DNA of 64,000 nucleotides from Nitrobacter sp047149785 (lineage in GTDB: Bacteria > Pseudomonadota > Alphaproteobacteria > Rhizobiales > Xanthobacteraceae), in assembly GCF_047149785.1 (NCBI RefSeq), contig NZ_BAAGBE010000001.1, positions 2,046,001-2,110,000 on the forward strand. Direction: 5' to 3'. How positions within the stretch are numbered: the stretch's first letter is position 1; the number at the start of each line of letters is the position of its first letter. Shown piece by piece: positions 16,401 through 24,537 of this stretch. The notes beneath the pieces are model-generated. The model searched no databases, had not been told where the DNA came from, and saw only the letters and a program-made list of their open reading frames with translations. The translations under genes were made by a program, and so were the position numbers.

Positions 16401-17945
16401 ATGACGACGACACGACGAACGGTTCTCCTGCAAGGCGGCGCGATCGGCGCCGGACTCATCGCCGCGAACACGTCAGTAGCGCGGGCGCTCGCTGCGACGA
16501 AGCCACCTCCGATCCGGCGTTCGCTGCAGGGACTTGCCTGGAACGATCCGATCGTTGCGACTTATCGAGACGCGGTCGGTATCCTGAAGCAGAAGCCCGC
16601 CAACGACAAATTCAACTGGGTCCAGCTCGCGAACTTCCACGGCAACATCAATACCGGATTCCGCTACTGTCCGCACGGCGACTGGTACTTCCTGCCCTGG
16701 CACCGCGCGTTCACGGCGATGTACGAACGCATCGTCCGAAGTGTGACGAAAAACCAGGACTTCGCCATGCCCTCCTGGGACTGGACGGCGAATCCGACGC
16801 TTCCCGAAGTGTTCCTGCCGGAAAAGACGCCCGACGGAAAGACGAACTGGCTGTGCGTGAACGAAGACGGCAGGAAGCGGACGTGGCCGCCGACCAAGCC
16901 GATGCCGGCGAACATCGTCGGACCTTCCGTGCTCAAGACCATCCTCAATGCGTCTCCCTATGAGATCTTCGGGACCAGCCGGCCCGCCGGCCAGAATTCA
17001 CTCGATCCACACTGGATAACTGGCGGGGGCGGCGTGCAGGGCACGCTCGAAGCGACGCCGCACAACCAGGTCCACAACAATATCGGCGGCTGGATGCCGA
17101 CGGCCGCATCGCCGCGCGATCCGATATTCTTCATGCACCACGGCAATATCGACCGGATATGGGCGCTGTGGAATCTCAAGCATGCGAACAGCACCGACCC
17201 GCTCTGGACCAACATGCCGTTCAAGGACAATTACCTCAATCCGGACGGAACGTTCTGGTCGCCGAAAGTGTCTGATCTCTTCGTTCCCGAGGCGCTCGGC
17301 TACAGTTACGGGTTCAAGGCTCCGACGGCGGCGATCGCCAGCGCCGCCCGAACGATAACCCTGGAGCGTTCGCTCAATACGATCCTCGGAGCGCCGACTG
17401 CCAACGTCAATACCGACAAGATCGCGACCGCCGTGGTTGAAAACACCAGGAGCGCAATGCCGGGGGCGGCGCTGGCGCTGACAATCGAAGTTCCGCCGGC
17501 TGCCCTGCAAGGTGTCGTGCGAAGCGTTCCGGTTGGCTCGGGGTTCGAGACGATGGACTTCTCCGCAGCCCGGGACGCATCGGCGCGCGGAAATCATGCA
17601 CTGGCCATTCTTCGTCATGTCGCCATCACCGACCCGAGCTCGACGACGGTGCAGATTTATCTGGGCGACGAACCCGTTCCGGCCGATGCTTCCTCGTCGG
17701 ATCCCCGCTATGTGGGAAGCTTTGCCGTGCTTGATCACGGCGGCGGTGGTCATGGCGCCCACGGCGACCATGAACTTCCATCCTTCGTCCTCGATCTGAC
17801 CGATGCACTTCAGCGCGTCTACGGATCCGCCGGAACGATTCCCAACGCCATCGGGTTACAAATCGTCGTAAGCGACGAGACCGGAAGCGGCAAGGCCGGC
17901 AGCGCAACGCCGCAACGTGTCGAGGTCGCCCTGATTTCGGGATAG
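16401..17945 (+). CDS. Tat-exported tyrosinase (type 3 copper monooxygenase)
   Basis: A 514-residue copper oxidase expected to turn monophenols and diphenols into o-quinones. It starts TTTRRTVLLQGGAIGAGL, a twin-arginine signal. CuA ligands: H80 (NFHGN), H92 (YCPHGDW) and H101 (LPWHRAF). Cys90 lies two before H92, as in the Cys-His thioether of plant and fungal enzymes. CuB ligands: H221 and H225 (TPHNQVHNN) and H246 or H247 (FMHHGNIDRIW). The C-terminal part (about 390-514) resembles the beta-sandwich shielding domain of polyphenol oxidases and includes a Gly/His-rich loop (HGGGGHGAHGDHE). GGGGGTGACGAC precedes the ATG. Confidence 0.92.
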   Translation: MTTTRRTVLLQGGAIGAGLIAANTSVARALAATKPPPIRRSLQGLAWNDPIVATYRDAVGILKQKPANDKFNWVQLANFHGNINTGFRYCPHGDWYFLPWHRAFTAMYERIVRSVTKNQDFAMPSWDWTANPTLPEVFLPEKTPDGKTNWLCVNEDGRKRTWPPTKPMPANIVGPSVLKTILNASPYEIFGTSRPAGQNSLDPHWITGGGGVQGTLEATPHNQVHNNIGGWMPTAASPRDPIFFMHHGNIDRIWALWNLKHANSTDPLWTNMPFKDNYLNPDGTFWSPKVSDLFVPEALGYSYGFKAPTAAIASAARTITLERSLNTILGAPTANVNTDKIATAVVENTRSAMPGAALALTIEVPPAALQGVVRSVPVGSGFETMDFSAARDASARGNHALAILRHVAITDPSSTTVQIYLGDEPVPADASSSDPRYVGSFAVLDHGGGGHGAHGDHELPSFVLDLTDALQRVYGSAGTIPNAIGLQIVVSDETGSGKAGSATPQRVEVALISG

Positions 17946-17972
17946 CGTACGGCGCGAGGGAAGACGGTGCCG

Positions 17973-18425
17973 ATGAAGCAGGCGATAAGTTGTGCGATTC
18001 GAACCGTCTTCGTTGCCGTGGCGGCGTTATCGATGATCGAGATGGCTGCAGCGCAAGATCGCGACAATGACGTCCGCGCGAACGTCGACACGCCGGCGCG
18101 GGTCGCGATTGCATCCTCGCGCGATCCGTCACGGCGCACGGACGGGCGGCTTGTCATCACCGTGACGGGTTTCACGCCGTCTGAAAACGGACCCGTGGAA
18201 GCCGTCGTGCTGATACCCTGCGGAGCGGAGGAGCGGGAGATTGGCCGGTTCGGCATCTTCCCGCAACAATCCTTCAGGGCGGGACGAAACGCCAATGCCC
18301 AGCGTTTCGGCTTTGCCTTGCCGAACGCCTGCAAGGCGCCGTCGCGGGTCACCATTCGTATCGAGCCCAGCTCCGGTGATGGGAGCGGCGCCGAACTCGT
18401 CATTGGCAGCGCCGAACTCGAATAG
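17973..18425 (+). CDS. Small exported protein paired with tyrosinase
   Basis: A 150-residue protein with a signal sequence (hydrophobic residues 9-25, AAAQ cleavage) starting 27 bases after the tyrosinase stop. The mature part (VAIASSRDPSRRTDGRLVITVTGF, IGRFGIFPQQSF, RVTIRIEPSSGDGSGAELVI) has the same order of elements as the C-terminal beta domain of the upstream tyrosinase: a G-x-F strand, a helix-capping segment, then I-x-I/V with a Ser/Gly/Asp loop and a final hydrophobic strand. It may be a copper chaperone or shielding partner, by analogy with caddie proteins; this is inference. Two Cys could form a disulfide. Confidence 0.65.
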   Translation: MKQAISCAIRTVFVAVAALSMIEMAAAQDRDNDVRANVDTPARVAIASSRDPSRRTDGRLVITVTGFTPSENGPVEAVVLIPCGAEEREIGRFGIFPQQSFRAGRNANAQRFGFALPNACKAPSRVTIRIEPSSGDGSGAELVIGSAELE

Positions 18426-18595
18426 GACGGCCGGCTTTACGGGCTTGGAGTCAAGCCAATCAAGAGAGCTTCTCGATACGCACAAGCCGCCTGTCCCCCG
18501 AGTTCGACAAAAATAACTTCGGCCGCAACGGCTGATCGATAATCCGTTCGATGATATATTGTCGCGTCGGCACTCAGCCGAGAATGACGTCTCCC

Positions 18596-18717
18596 TATAG
18601 CGTTTTCAAGCGAAGCATGTCCCCGGGGCTCGACCCGAGAATCGATACCGGTTCGCGTGAAGAAAACGCGTCAAAACAAAAAGCTGGAGCCCGTCTTCGA
18701 TTCCATCAAAGCCGGAA
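18596..18717 (-). repeat. Dispersed intergenic repeat, copy B (reverse orientation)
   Basis: Reads AGCGTTTTCAAGCGAAG, then a GC-rich insert like copy A, then ACCGGTTCGCGTGAAGAAAA and GAGCCCG...GATTCCATCA, which is the reverse complement of the order in copies D and E. It occupies most of the 333-base gap between the small exported protein and the LuxR regulator. Nothing else is visible in 18426-18758. Confidence 0.7.
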
Positions 18718-18758
18718 TAATTCCAAGGTCACGAACTCATAAACGGGATTGCCTGTCC

Positions 18759-19793
18759 TCACTTGTTCGAGCCGGACTTTTGATCCACGATTCTGTCGAA
18801 CAAGCTGCTCACCATCATCGCAACCTCGGTCCGGTTCCGGGCGTTCAGCTTGCGCATGATATGACGGATATGAACCTTCACCGTGCTTTCACGCATCCCC
18901 AGTTCATAAGCAATCTGCTTGTTTGCCTTGCCCCGGCAGAGCGCTTCGACGACCATGATCTGTCGCGCGGTGAATAGCTGGCTTTCGCCGTTACCGGCGT
19001 TCTGGAACGACGACATCACGCTGATCGGCACGAACGTACCACCCGCCTCGACCAGCCGCACGGCTTCGACGGCGATACCAAGCGTCATGCTTGTCGGAAT
19101 ATAGCCACGCGCGCCGCTCTCGATGGCGCGCATGATCCGTGAGCCATCCTCGACATCGGAGACGATGATCAGAGGCGCGTTCACGATCGTGCGCGCGAGG
19201 TTCTCGACGTCGTCGGAATCGTCCAGCGCTTTCTTTTGGCGGGGCTGAACACAGAGAAGGATGACCGATGGGGCAGGAAAGTCATGATGGATTTTCATCC
19301 AGTCTGCCAAAGTCGCGAACGCGAAAACCTGATAACCGATGTAAGCAGCTTGCAAACAATGCGCCAGACAGTCGCGAACAAGTGCACGGTTATCTATGAC
19401 GACAATGATGTTTCCCGCAATCTTTGTCTCATCGGAGAATGAAGCGTCGGTCCCGTTGCATGCACCTTGGTCGGAGTTCGTAACGTCCGGCACGGAGATT
19501 AACGGGAGTCCGGCTACGCGAGATTTCGAACGAGCCTGCCAGGGTGGCGTAATATCGGTCAGCCGTGGGTGGCGAACAGCGTTTTGCAGGTACGCCTGCG
19601 GTTGTGGCGGCGAGGCCCCGCACGACGCACTTCCAACATTCAACTGGGGCCGGGAAGCAAGTGGAGGACGTTGATAGCTTGCCTGGGCCGTATCCGCCTC
19701 TGTTCCTGCGCTTTGGTCTTTTTTCGCGGCGCGTGAAATGAAATGATTGGACAAATGGGCGTTATAAAAATGATTTCGTTCATTGGCGCTCAT
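18759..19793 (-). CDS. LuxR/NarL-type regulator with an atypical receiver
   Basis: A 344-residue regulator. Residues 1-125 are Pro/Ala/Gln/Ser-rich and probably disordered. About 125-250 have the receiver pattern (NIIVVIDNRALVRDCLAHCL, APLIIVSDVEDG, GARGYIPTSMTLG), but the phospho-acceptor position reads VILLCVQP with no Asp and the acidic pair is absent. The C-terminus is a LuxR helix-turn-helix (FTARQIMVVEALCRGKANKQIAYELGMRESTVKVHIRHIMRKLNA). It likely acts without phosphorylation. It faces away from the secretion cluster, and its position suggests it controls that cluster (inference). ATG at 19793 follows AGGGGTACCCCA. Confidence 0.85.
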   Translation of the reverse strand: MSANERNHFYNAHLSNHFISRAAKKDQSAGTEADTAQASYQRPPLASRPQLNVGSASCGASPPQPQAYLQNAVRHPRLTDITPPWQARSKSRVAGLPLISVPDVTNSDQGACNGTDASFSDETKIAGNIIVVIDNRALVRDCLAHCLQAAYIGYQVFAFATLADWMKIHHDFPAPSVILLCVQPRQKKALDDSDDVENLARTIVNAPLIIVSDVEDGSRIMRAIESGARGYIPTSMTLGIAVEAVRLVEAGGTFVPISVMSSFQNAGNGESQLFTARQIMVVEALCRGKANKQIAYELGMRESTVKVHIRHIMRKLNARNRTEVAMMVSSLFDRIVDQKSGSNK

Positions 19794-20001
19794 TGGGGTA
19801 CCCCTACTCAACCCGTTTCGAACGCTGCTCCGGACAGGCGGTCCACCCTCCTGTCTAAACCTTCCGTCGTCAGCTCAACCCGCACAACAATAAAATACCT
19901 GATCCAGACTGTCCCTATCTGAAGGTTATGAACCCTAGTAGATTTTTAGCTCTCGGAAAACATAAAATTATCGGGCGAACAAGGCTGGTTCCATTGAACC
20001 T

Positions 20002-20544
20002 TCAAGGCAGTTTGGCCGACGGAAGCGCTGCGACGAAAGCCTCGAAGGTATCGGTCCAATTGCCCGTGACCGGACCGGATATCGAAGCCATGCTGCTGTC
20101 ATCTCCGTTTCCGTTGAATGGATATACCTCCGCCGGTGTCGCTTCCTGCCATGGCTCATATCCGATCGAGGCGAGGGCTGCCGGTCCGCAAAGCCGCGAG
20201 GCCACCATTGTTGCGCTGTAGCAGCCATACTGGAATTCGCGCGGATGAGAGTTGCTGAGAGTCAGAGCGTCCTCACCGATCAGATCGGCATCCATGCCGG
20301 TTATCGCTCCCCAGGCCTGCGATTGGACGACGCCAAGATCGTGATCCTGCAAATTTCGGCTTTCGACCCGGGCGACGATGGTGATGAGCGTCAGCATGAA
20401 GCCGACAAGGTAAGGATCGCGCCATGCGATGTCGGGAATGCCGTTCAGAGAGACGCGACTTCGTTCGACCAGAGGACCGATCGTCGTCACTGCCGCTCGA
20501 CGCCCCCTTCTGACCTCCGCCATTGTGACTACCCAGCGCAGCAT
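20002..20544 (-). CDS. Conserved hypothetical protein next to the secretion cluster
   Basis: A 180-residue protein with a strong ribosome-binding site (GAGGAGGCAAGA just before the ATG). It contains one hydrophobic segment (YLVGFMLTLITIVARVE, about 45-61) and a polar second half (SHPREFQYGCYSATMVASRLCGPAALASIGYEPWQEAT). No domain is recognised. It is divergent from the next gene and shares the intergenic region upstream with the LuxR regulator side. Involvement in the secretion system is by position only. Confidence 0.6.
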   Translation of the reverse strand: MLRWVVTMAEVRRGRRAAVTTIGPLVERSRVSLNGIPDIAWRDPYLVGFMLTLITIVARVESRNLQDHDLGVVQSQAWGAITGMDADLIGEDALTLSNSHPREFQYGCYSATMVASRLCGPAALASIGYEPWQEATPAEVYPFNGNGDDSSMASISGPVTGNWTDTFEAFVAALPSAKLP

Positions 20545-20743
20545 TCTTGCCTCCTCGACCAGGTCCTGGCCGGTTTCTCCGCAGAAGGAGACTTGCCTTC
20601 CTCCCTATCCTACGAGACGATGGCGTCGCAGGACAGAATACTTACTTCTTGATACGGATCGATCCGCCGCCGATACCTGCTTAAGTTTTCGGCGCCCGTA
20701 ACGTTGCAGGCAACGGGCCTGCCCTTGCGTGCGATGCCTGATC

Positions 20744-21295
20744 ATGACCGACAGCAGCCTCCCTCCCAAGCCCGATTTCGCAGCGCTCGACGCCGCGGCG
20801 CCGGAATCGGCGGATCGCCGAACGACGGTTTTGGCACTGATCGGCAGCCTGGTCTTCAACTGGTCCAACAACGAAAGCCTGTTCATCTATGTGCTGATGT
20901 TATTGCTGAAGGTTGACCAAGCCTCCGCCGCCATTGTTTTCGCGACCTTGAACACCACCCGGGCAAGACTTGATCTCATCCAGAGGCTGGCGCGGATCAA
21001 GATCAAGGACAAGGCGCTCAGCAAGGAACTCGATCGCGTGATCGACCGCTTCAACGACGGCACGCACATCCGCAACGAATTCAATCACTGCATGTATACC
21101 GTCAATGACAACGGTGAGATCTCCCAGACGCAGTCGATGCGCCTGGTGCAAACCCGCAGCGCCCTTCGGTTCGGCGAGACCAAGCCGCTGGACGACGCAC
21201 GCATCGCGGAGATGGCGGAAGCGGTGCGCGAAATGGCACGGATCAACCGGGACATCTGGGATTTCCTTCCGCGTCTCGAAGCTTACTTGCGATAG
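20744..21295 (+). CDS. Conserved hypothetical protein
   Basis: A 183-residue, mostly helical protein: TTVLALIGSLVFNWSNNESLFIYVLMLLL, a hydrophobic helix that may dip into the membrane, then IVFATLNTTRARLDLIQRLARIKIKDK, a segment FNDGTHIRNEFNHCMYTVNDNGEI, and a helical C-terminus ending WDFLPRLEAYLR. The RNEFNH motif recalls HEPN-like or abortive-type helical bundles (R-x4-6-H), but the match is loose. The ATG at 20744 has no clear ribosome-binding site, and a GTG at 20729 is the alternative. It precedes the Gln/Asn-rich gene on the same strand with 288 bases between. Confidence 0.6.
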   Translation: MTDSSLPPKPDFAALDAAAPESADRRTTVLALIGSLVFNWSNNESLFIYVLMLLLKVDQASAAIVFATLNTTRARLDLIQRLARIKIKDKALSKELDRVIDRFNDGTHIRNEFNHCMYTVNDNGEISQTQSMRLVQTRSALRFGETKPLDDARIAEMAEAVREMARINRDIWDFLPRLEAYLR

Positions 21296-21583
21296 CAGCG
21301 GCGACGGGTCGCAAGCCGGTCGCTACGCCCACCCTTAAGCCGAAGTCGTAGGCAGCTACGCCTTTCGGCTGATAACGCTTCTCCTCAAGGCGGCTGCCAA
21401 TCTCCCTAAGGGCAACTAGCCGCAGGGAAGCCATTGCGAGAGCCTCGTGATGCGAAATCGGCCTCTGTGTTGATCTCGCTGCCGGCAGAACCGGCATATC
21501 AACCGCATCGGACCCGACAAGGCCGCCGACGTAGAAGATTGGCGCGTTTCGTCGCGACGATGCTCCCTTAACAGGAGCCCACT

Positions 21584-22450
21584 ATGGGGCAGTCATATCA
21601 CGATCCCAAGCACTATCCGAATCACGACGATAACGATCCCACGCAGAACCAGGGCCAGGCACAAGCCAATCTGCAGGCTCAGTTGCAGGGGCAGGCCAAT
21701 CTGCAAGCTCAGGGTCAAGGCCAGGGTCAAGGCCAGGGCCAGGGCCAAGATCAGACCCAGACAGCCGTTCAGTCGCTTCAGTCAACCAGCGACAATCTGA
21801 ACGGCAACGGGAACCTGAACGGCAACGGGAACGGCAACCTGAACCTGAATGGCAACGGAAACTGGAACGGAAACGAGAACGACAACACAAACCACGATAC
21901 CAATACCAACTCCAATACGGACACCAACACGCTGTCCAACGACCTAACGAACAACGTCGAGAACACCGTCGATAATCACGTCAACGTATGCGTTAACGTC
22001 GACGTCGACGCCGGCAGCCTCAGCCATCCGGTCATCGATCTGAGCGGTCTGAGCCATATCCAAGACTCGCTGATCATGCCAGATGTCGTCAACCAAACGC
22101 TGAACGGTGACGGCAACATGTTCAATATCGACCAGGTGAACAACCTGGTGGATAATGATCACCTGATGAATCCCTCGGTCAACTTCAGCGCCGGTGGCGA
22201 CGGCGGCGACTGGTGCGATCCGAGCAGCGGCGGCTCTTTCAACATGGATGCACACATCCATGGCGCGTCGGTCGCAACCGGCAGCCTGGGCAGCATCGAT
22301 CACGCCAGCAGCGGCATCAGCGCCGACGCATCGGTCACCCAGTCGGCCTTCAACCAGACCATCACAATGGGTGCCAACATCCAGTTCAACAGCCAGACGA
22401 TCAACGCGGCCGGCCACGACGTCACCATTGACGATCATCACACCGGTTAA
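21584..22450 (+). CDS. Gln/Asn-rich repeat protein, probable type I secretion cargo
   Basis: A 288-residue protein of extreme composition. Residues 20-62 are Gln-rich (units such as QGQAQANLQAQL and a run of GQ pairs). Residues 68-130 are Asn/Gly/Asp/Thr-rich (LNGNGN units). The rest has Asn/Asp-rich amphipathic strands (VNQTLNGDGNMFNIDQVNN, SAFNQTITMGANIQFNSQTIN) and ends DDHHTG. There is no N-terminal signal peptide, as expected for type I secretion cargo. AACAGGAGCCCACT precedes the ATG. A strong terminator follows, so it is a separate, possibly abundant message. The composition suggests an amyloid-like or intrinsically disordered secreted polymer (inference). Confidence 0.8.
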   Translation: MGQSYHDPKHYPNHDDNDPTQNQGQAQANLQAQLQGQANLQAQGQGQGQGQGQGQDQTQTAVQSLQSTSDNLNGNGNLNGNGNGNLNLNGNGNWNGNENDNTNHDTNTNSNTDTNTLSNDLTNNVENTVDNHVNVCVNVDVDAGSLSHPVIDLSGLSHIQDSLIMPDVVNQTLNGDGNMFNIDQVNNLVDNDHLMNPSVNFSAGGDGGDWCDPSSGGSFNMDAHIHGASVATGSLGSIDHASSGISADASVTQSAFNQTITMGANIQFNSQTINAAGHDVTIDDHHTG

Positions 22451-22462
22451 CTTCCTTTTCGG

Positions 22463-22494
22463 ACCTGCGCGGCGATCGCCGCGCAGGTTTTTTT
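22463..22494 (+). terminator. Rho-independent terminator after the Gln/Asn-rich gene
   Basis: A perfect 26-base palindrome (ACCTGCGCGGCGA and its complement) runs from 22463 to 22488, followed directly by T residues to 22494. The stem is very GC-rich with a minimal loop. It lies 12 bases after the stop codon and about 90 bases before the next gene. Confidence 0.9.
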
Positions 22495-22581
22495 CCGGCT
22501 AACCGATACCGCTCCGAGATTCAGAACTGCGATTGGCGCTCGCGGAGAGGACGTTCGCGTGCTTGAAAGCAGGAGGCTCTC

Positions 22582-24501
22582 ATGGTGCCCGGCGGCGTAA
22601 CTGAAATCATCTGGCATTTCCTAGGATATCTCCACATCTTCGACGATATCTCCCGCGACCGCATCACGCTTGACGAAGGCGACTATCGCTCCGATACGCA
22701 GGACTACACGACACATCCGCCTCAATTCACGCTCACGCCGACCGATGACGATATGGATAGCCGTCCTGTCGCCCTGCAGGACGCCCAGGCGATTGAAGAG
22801 CCGGGTCACCATTTTCCCCTTCCACGCCTCCATCCGGCATTGGACCTTGACCTCGACCGGTTCGCCCCGGCTCACGCGCCGCCCACCATTCTGATGCCGA
22901 TCAGTCCGGGCGCCGGCGGCGGCGGCGGCAGCGACGCCATCAAAATCGTCTATCAGGAAGGCGGCGAGCAGAGCGAAATCCAGACGCATCAGTATAACAA
23001 TATGTACGACGACGATGCGCTTGTCGGAACGCACAACACCAATCTGCTGACTACCCTGGAGACGGAAGCCAACCATGCCATTGGCCAGATGGTCGCCGGC
23101 GCCGATGCGGCAATTCCGACCGACTGGTACGCACCGCAACATACCGATGCGCTTCCGGCTTTCGTCGCCGCGCATGATCAGGCCTGGGCCGATCGCGACG
23201 GCGCGGCCGACCCTCACTCGGTCACGCCCGGATACTACCTGAACGGCGTGCTGCAAGATCCCGCGCCGACCCCGCCCGATCAGCTTCCCGCTCCCGACCC
23301 CACCCCGGCGCCCGACCTCGGCCACGGCCTGGGCCAGTGGGCAATCGATGGCGGCAACACGGCCAGCAACGCCGCTTACATCGTCGACCTGACGGATTCG
23401 GCGCGAACGATGCTGGTGGCTGGCGACTATTTCAAGACCAACGCGATCTTCCAGACCAACTCCTACATGGACAACGATCACGTCACGGTCGGAGGAACCG
23501 GAGCCAGCGTCACGACCGGCGGCGATCAGGCCACCAATATCGCAGACTTCGTCCAGCATCCCGGCGTCTATGAATCCATGCCGAGCTACTTTGCCGGCCC
23601 GAACTGGTCCGTCGACGTCGTGCATGGCGACTACTTCAGCGTTCGAGCGCTGGTCCAAACCAATTATCTGTCGGACAACGACGTGACGATGCAGAGCAGC
23701 TCGAGCACGCATTACGAAATACATGCAGGTCAGAACGAACTCGGCAACTACGTGCTGATCAACGACGGGAATTTCAACTACGACCTGGTCATCGTCGGTG
23801 GCAGCTACCACGGCATGAACGTGATCTTCCAGAACAACGTTCTCTACAACAACGATACCGTCCAGATCACGGGCGACGGGACAAACCCGAACCAGACGGT
23901 TTCCACCGGCGACAATCAGCTTACCAACACGGCGACAATCGAAAACTACGGCGACAAAGCTCTGCCGTGGAATTCGGATCTCGACGACCTCATCCACAAC
24001 ATCTCTGGCGGCGCCACCGAACTCGATCCCTCATTCGGGCAATTGATCGCCGGCAACGGCGGCACCTTCCACATCCTCTATGTGACTGGCAACTATTATG
24101 ACGTGAACGCGATCTGGCAGACCAATATCGTCTCCGACGCCAACACGGCTATACAATTGCAGGGGTCGCCGGCAGCCGCGACGGCCGACTACTACGGCGA
24201 CAGCATGGCGACCCAGAATGTCGCCACGGGTGGCGACGTCCTCAGCAACGATGCCGCGATCGTCGATGTCGGAAACACCAGCACACATGTCAACGGACAG
24301 GTCTACGGCGACTCCATCCTGATCCAGGCCAATCTCGTAAATCAGGATTCGGATCACGTCGCTCAAGCGAACCCTCAAACCCTCGTTCCCGAGGTAATCG
24401 CCTTTGTCGGGCAGGATACCGCGACGGACAATTCGGATCCGCAGCATCAACCAACCACGACGCTGGCGCATGACGATCCCATGGCCTGTGTTCTTCACTA
24501 G
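22582..24501 (+). CDS. Repeat protein with Q-[TN]-N ... D-N-D motifs, probable type I secretion cargo
   Basis: A 639-residue acidic protein without a signal peptide. Residues 1-260 contain an Asp/His-rich start, a Gly run (about 110-116) and Pro-rich linkers. From about residue 275 come five imperfect repeats with the core V-x-G-[DSN]-Y-x3-N-[AV]-I-x-Q-[TN]-N-x3-[DS]-N-[DN] (for example AGDYFKTNAIFQTN and TGNYYDVNAIWQTN), each followed by a [TS]-G-[DG]-[ND]-Q-x-[TS]-N segment. The pattern suggests a beta-solenoid or curli-like fold. It has only one Cys, near the C-terminus. GCAGGAGGCTCTC precedes the ATG. The exporter genes follow 36 bases later, so it is the likely cargo. No RTX nonapeptides are present. 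Confidence 0.8.
   Translation: MVPGGVTEIIWHFLGYLHIFDDISRDRITLDEGDYRSDTQDYTTHPPQFTLTPTDDDMDSRPVALQDAQAIEEPGHHFPLPRLHPALDLDLDRFAPAHAPPTILMPISPGAGGGGGSDAIKIVYQEGGEQSEIQTHQYNNMYDDDALVGTHNTNLLTTLETEANHAIGQMVAGADAAIPTDWYAPQHTDALPAFVAAHDQAWADRDGAADPHSVTPGYYLNGVLQDPAPTPPDQLPAPDPTPAPDLGHGLGQWAIDGGNTASNAAYIVDLTDSARTMLVAGDYFKTNAIFQTNSYMDNDHVTVGGTGASVTTGGDQATNIADFVQHPGVYESMPSYFAGPNWSVDVVHGDYFSVRALVQTNYLSDNDVTMQSSSSTHYEIHAGQNELGNYVLINDGNFNYDLVIVGGSYHGMNVIFQNNVLYNNDTVQITGDGTNPNQTVSTGDNQLTNTATIENYGDKALPWNSDLDDLIHNISGGATELDPSFGQLIAGNGGTFHILYVTGNYYDVNAIWQTNIVSDANTAIQLQGSPAAATADYYGDSMATQNVATGGDVLSNDAAIVDVGNTSTHVNGQVYGDSILIQANLVNQDSDHVAQANPQTLVPEVIAFVGQDTATDNSDPQHQPTTTLAHDDPMACVLH
23410..24360 (+). repeat. Five protein-level repeats of about 60-90 residues
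   Basis: The repeat cores begin near 23416, 23625, 23790, 24080 and 24300. They are conserved at protein level (G-[DS]-Y, N-[AV]-I, Q-T-N, D-N-D) while the DNA has diverged, which points to old duplication under selection. The last copy is degenerate (YGDSILIQANLVNQDSD). Confidence 0.7.
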
Positions 24502-24537
24502 ATTGCACCAGAGGCTTGTCGGTTGAGGAGAGCTGCA

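Noticed and set aside
21243..21497. 84-codon minus-strand frame before the Gln/Asn-rich gene
   Set aside because: No ribosome-binding site and overlaps the 3' end of the gene at 20744; the composition is not convincing.
21650..21900. Tandem repeats considered as a CRISPR array
   Set aside because: Units are short, in frame and coding; there are no spacers or cas genes.
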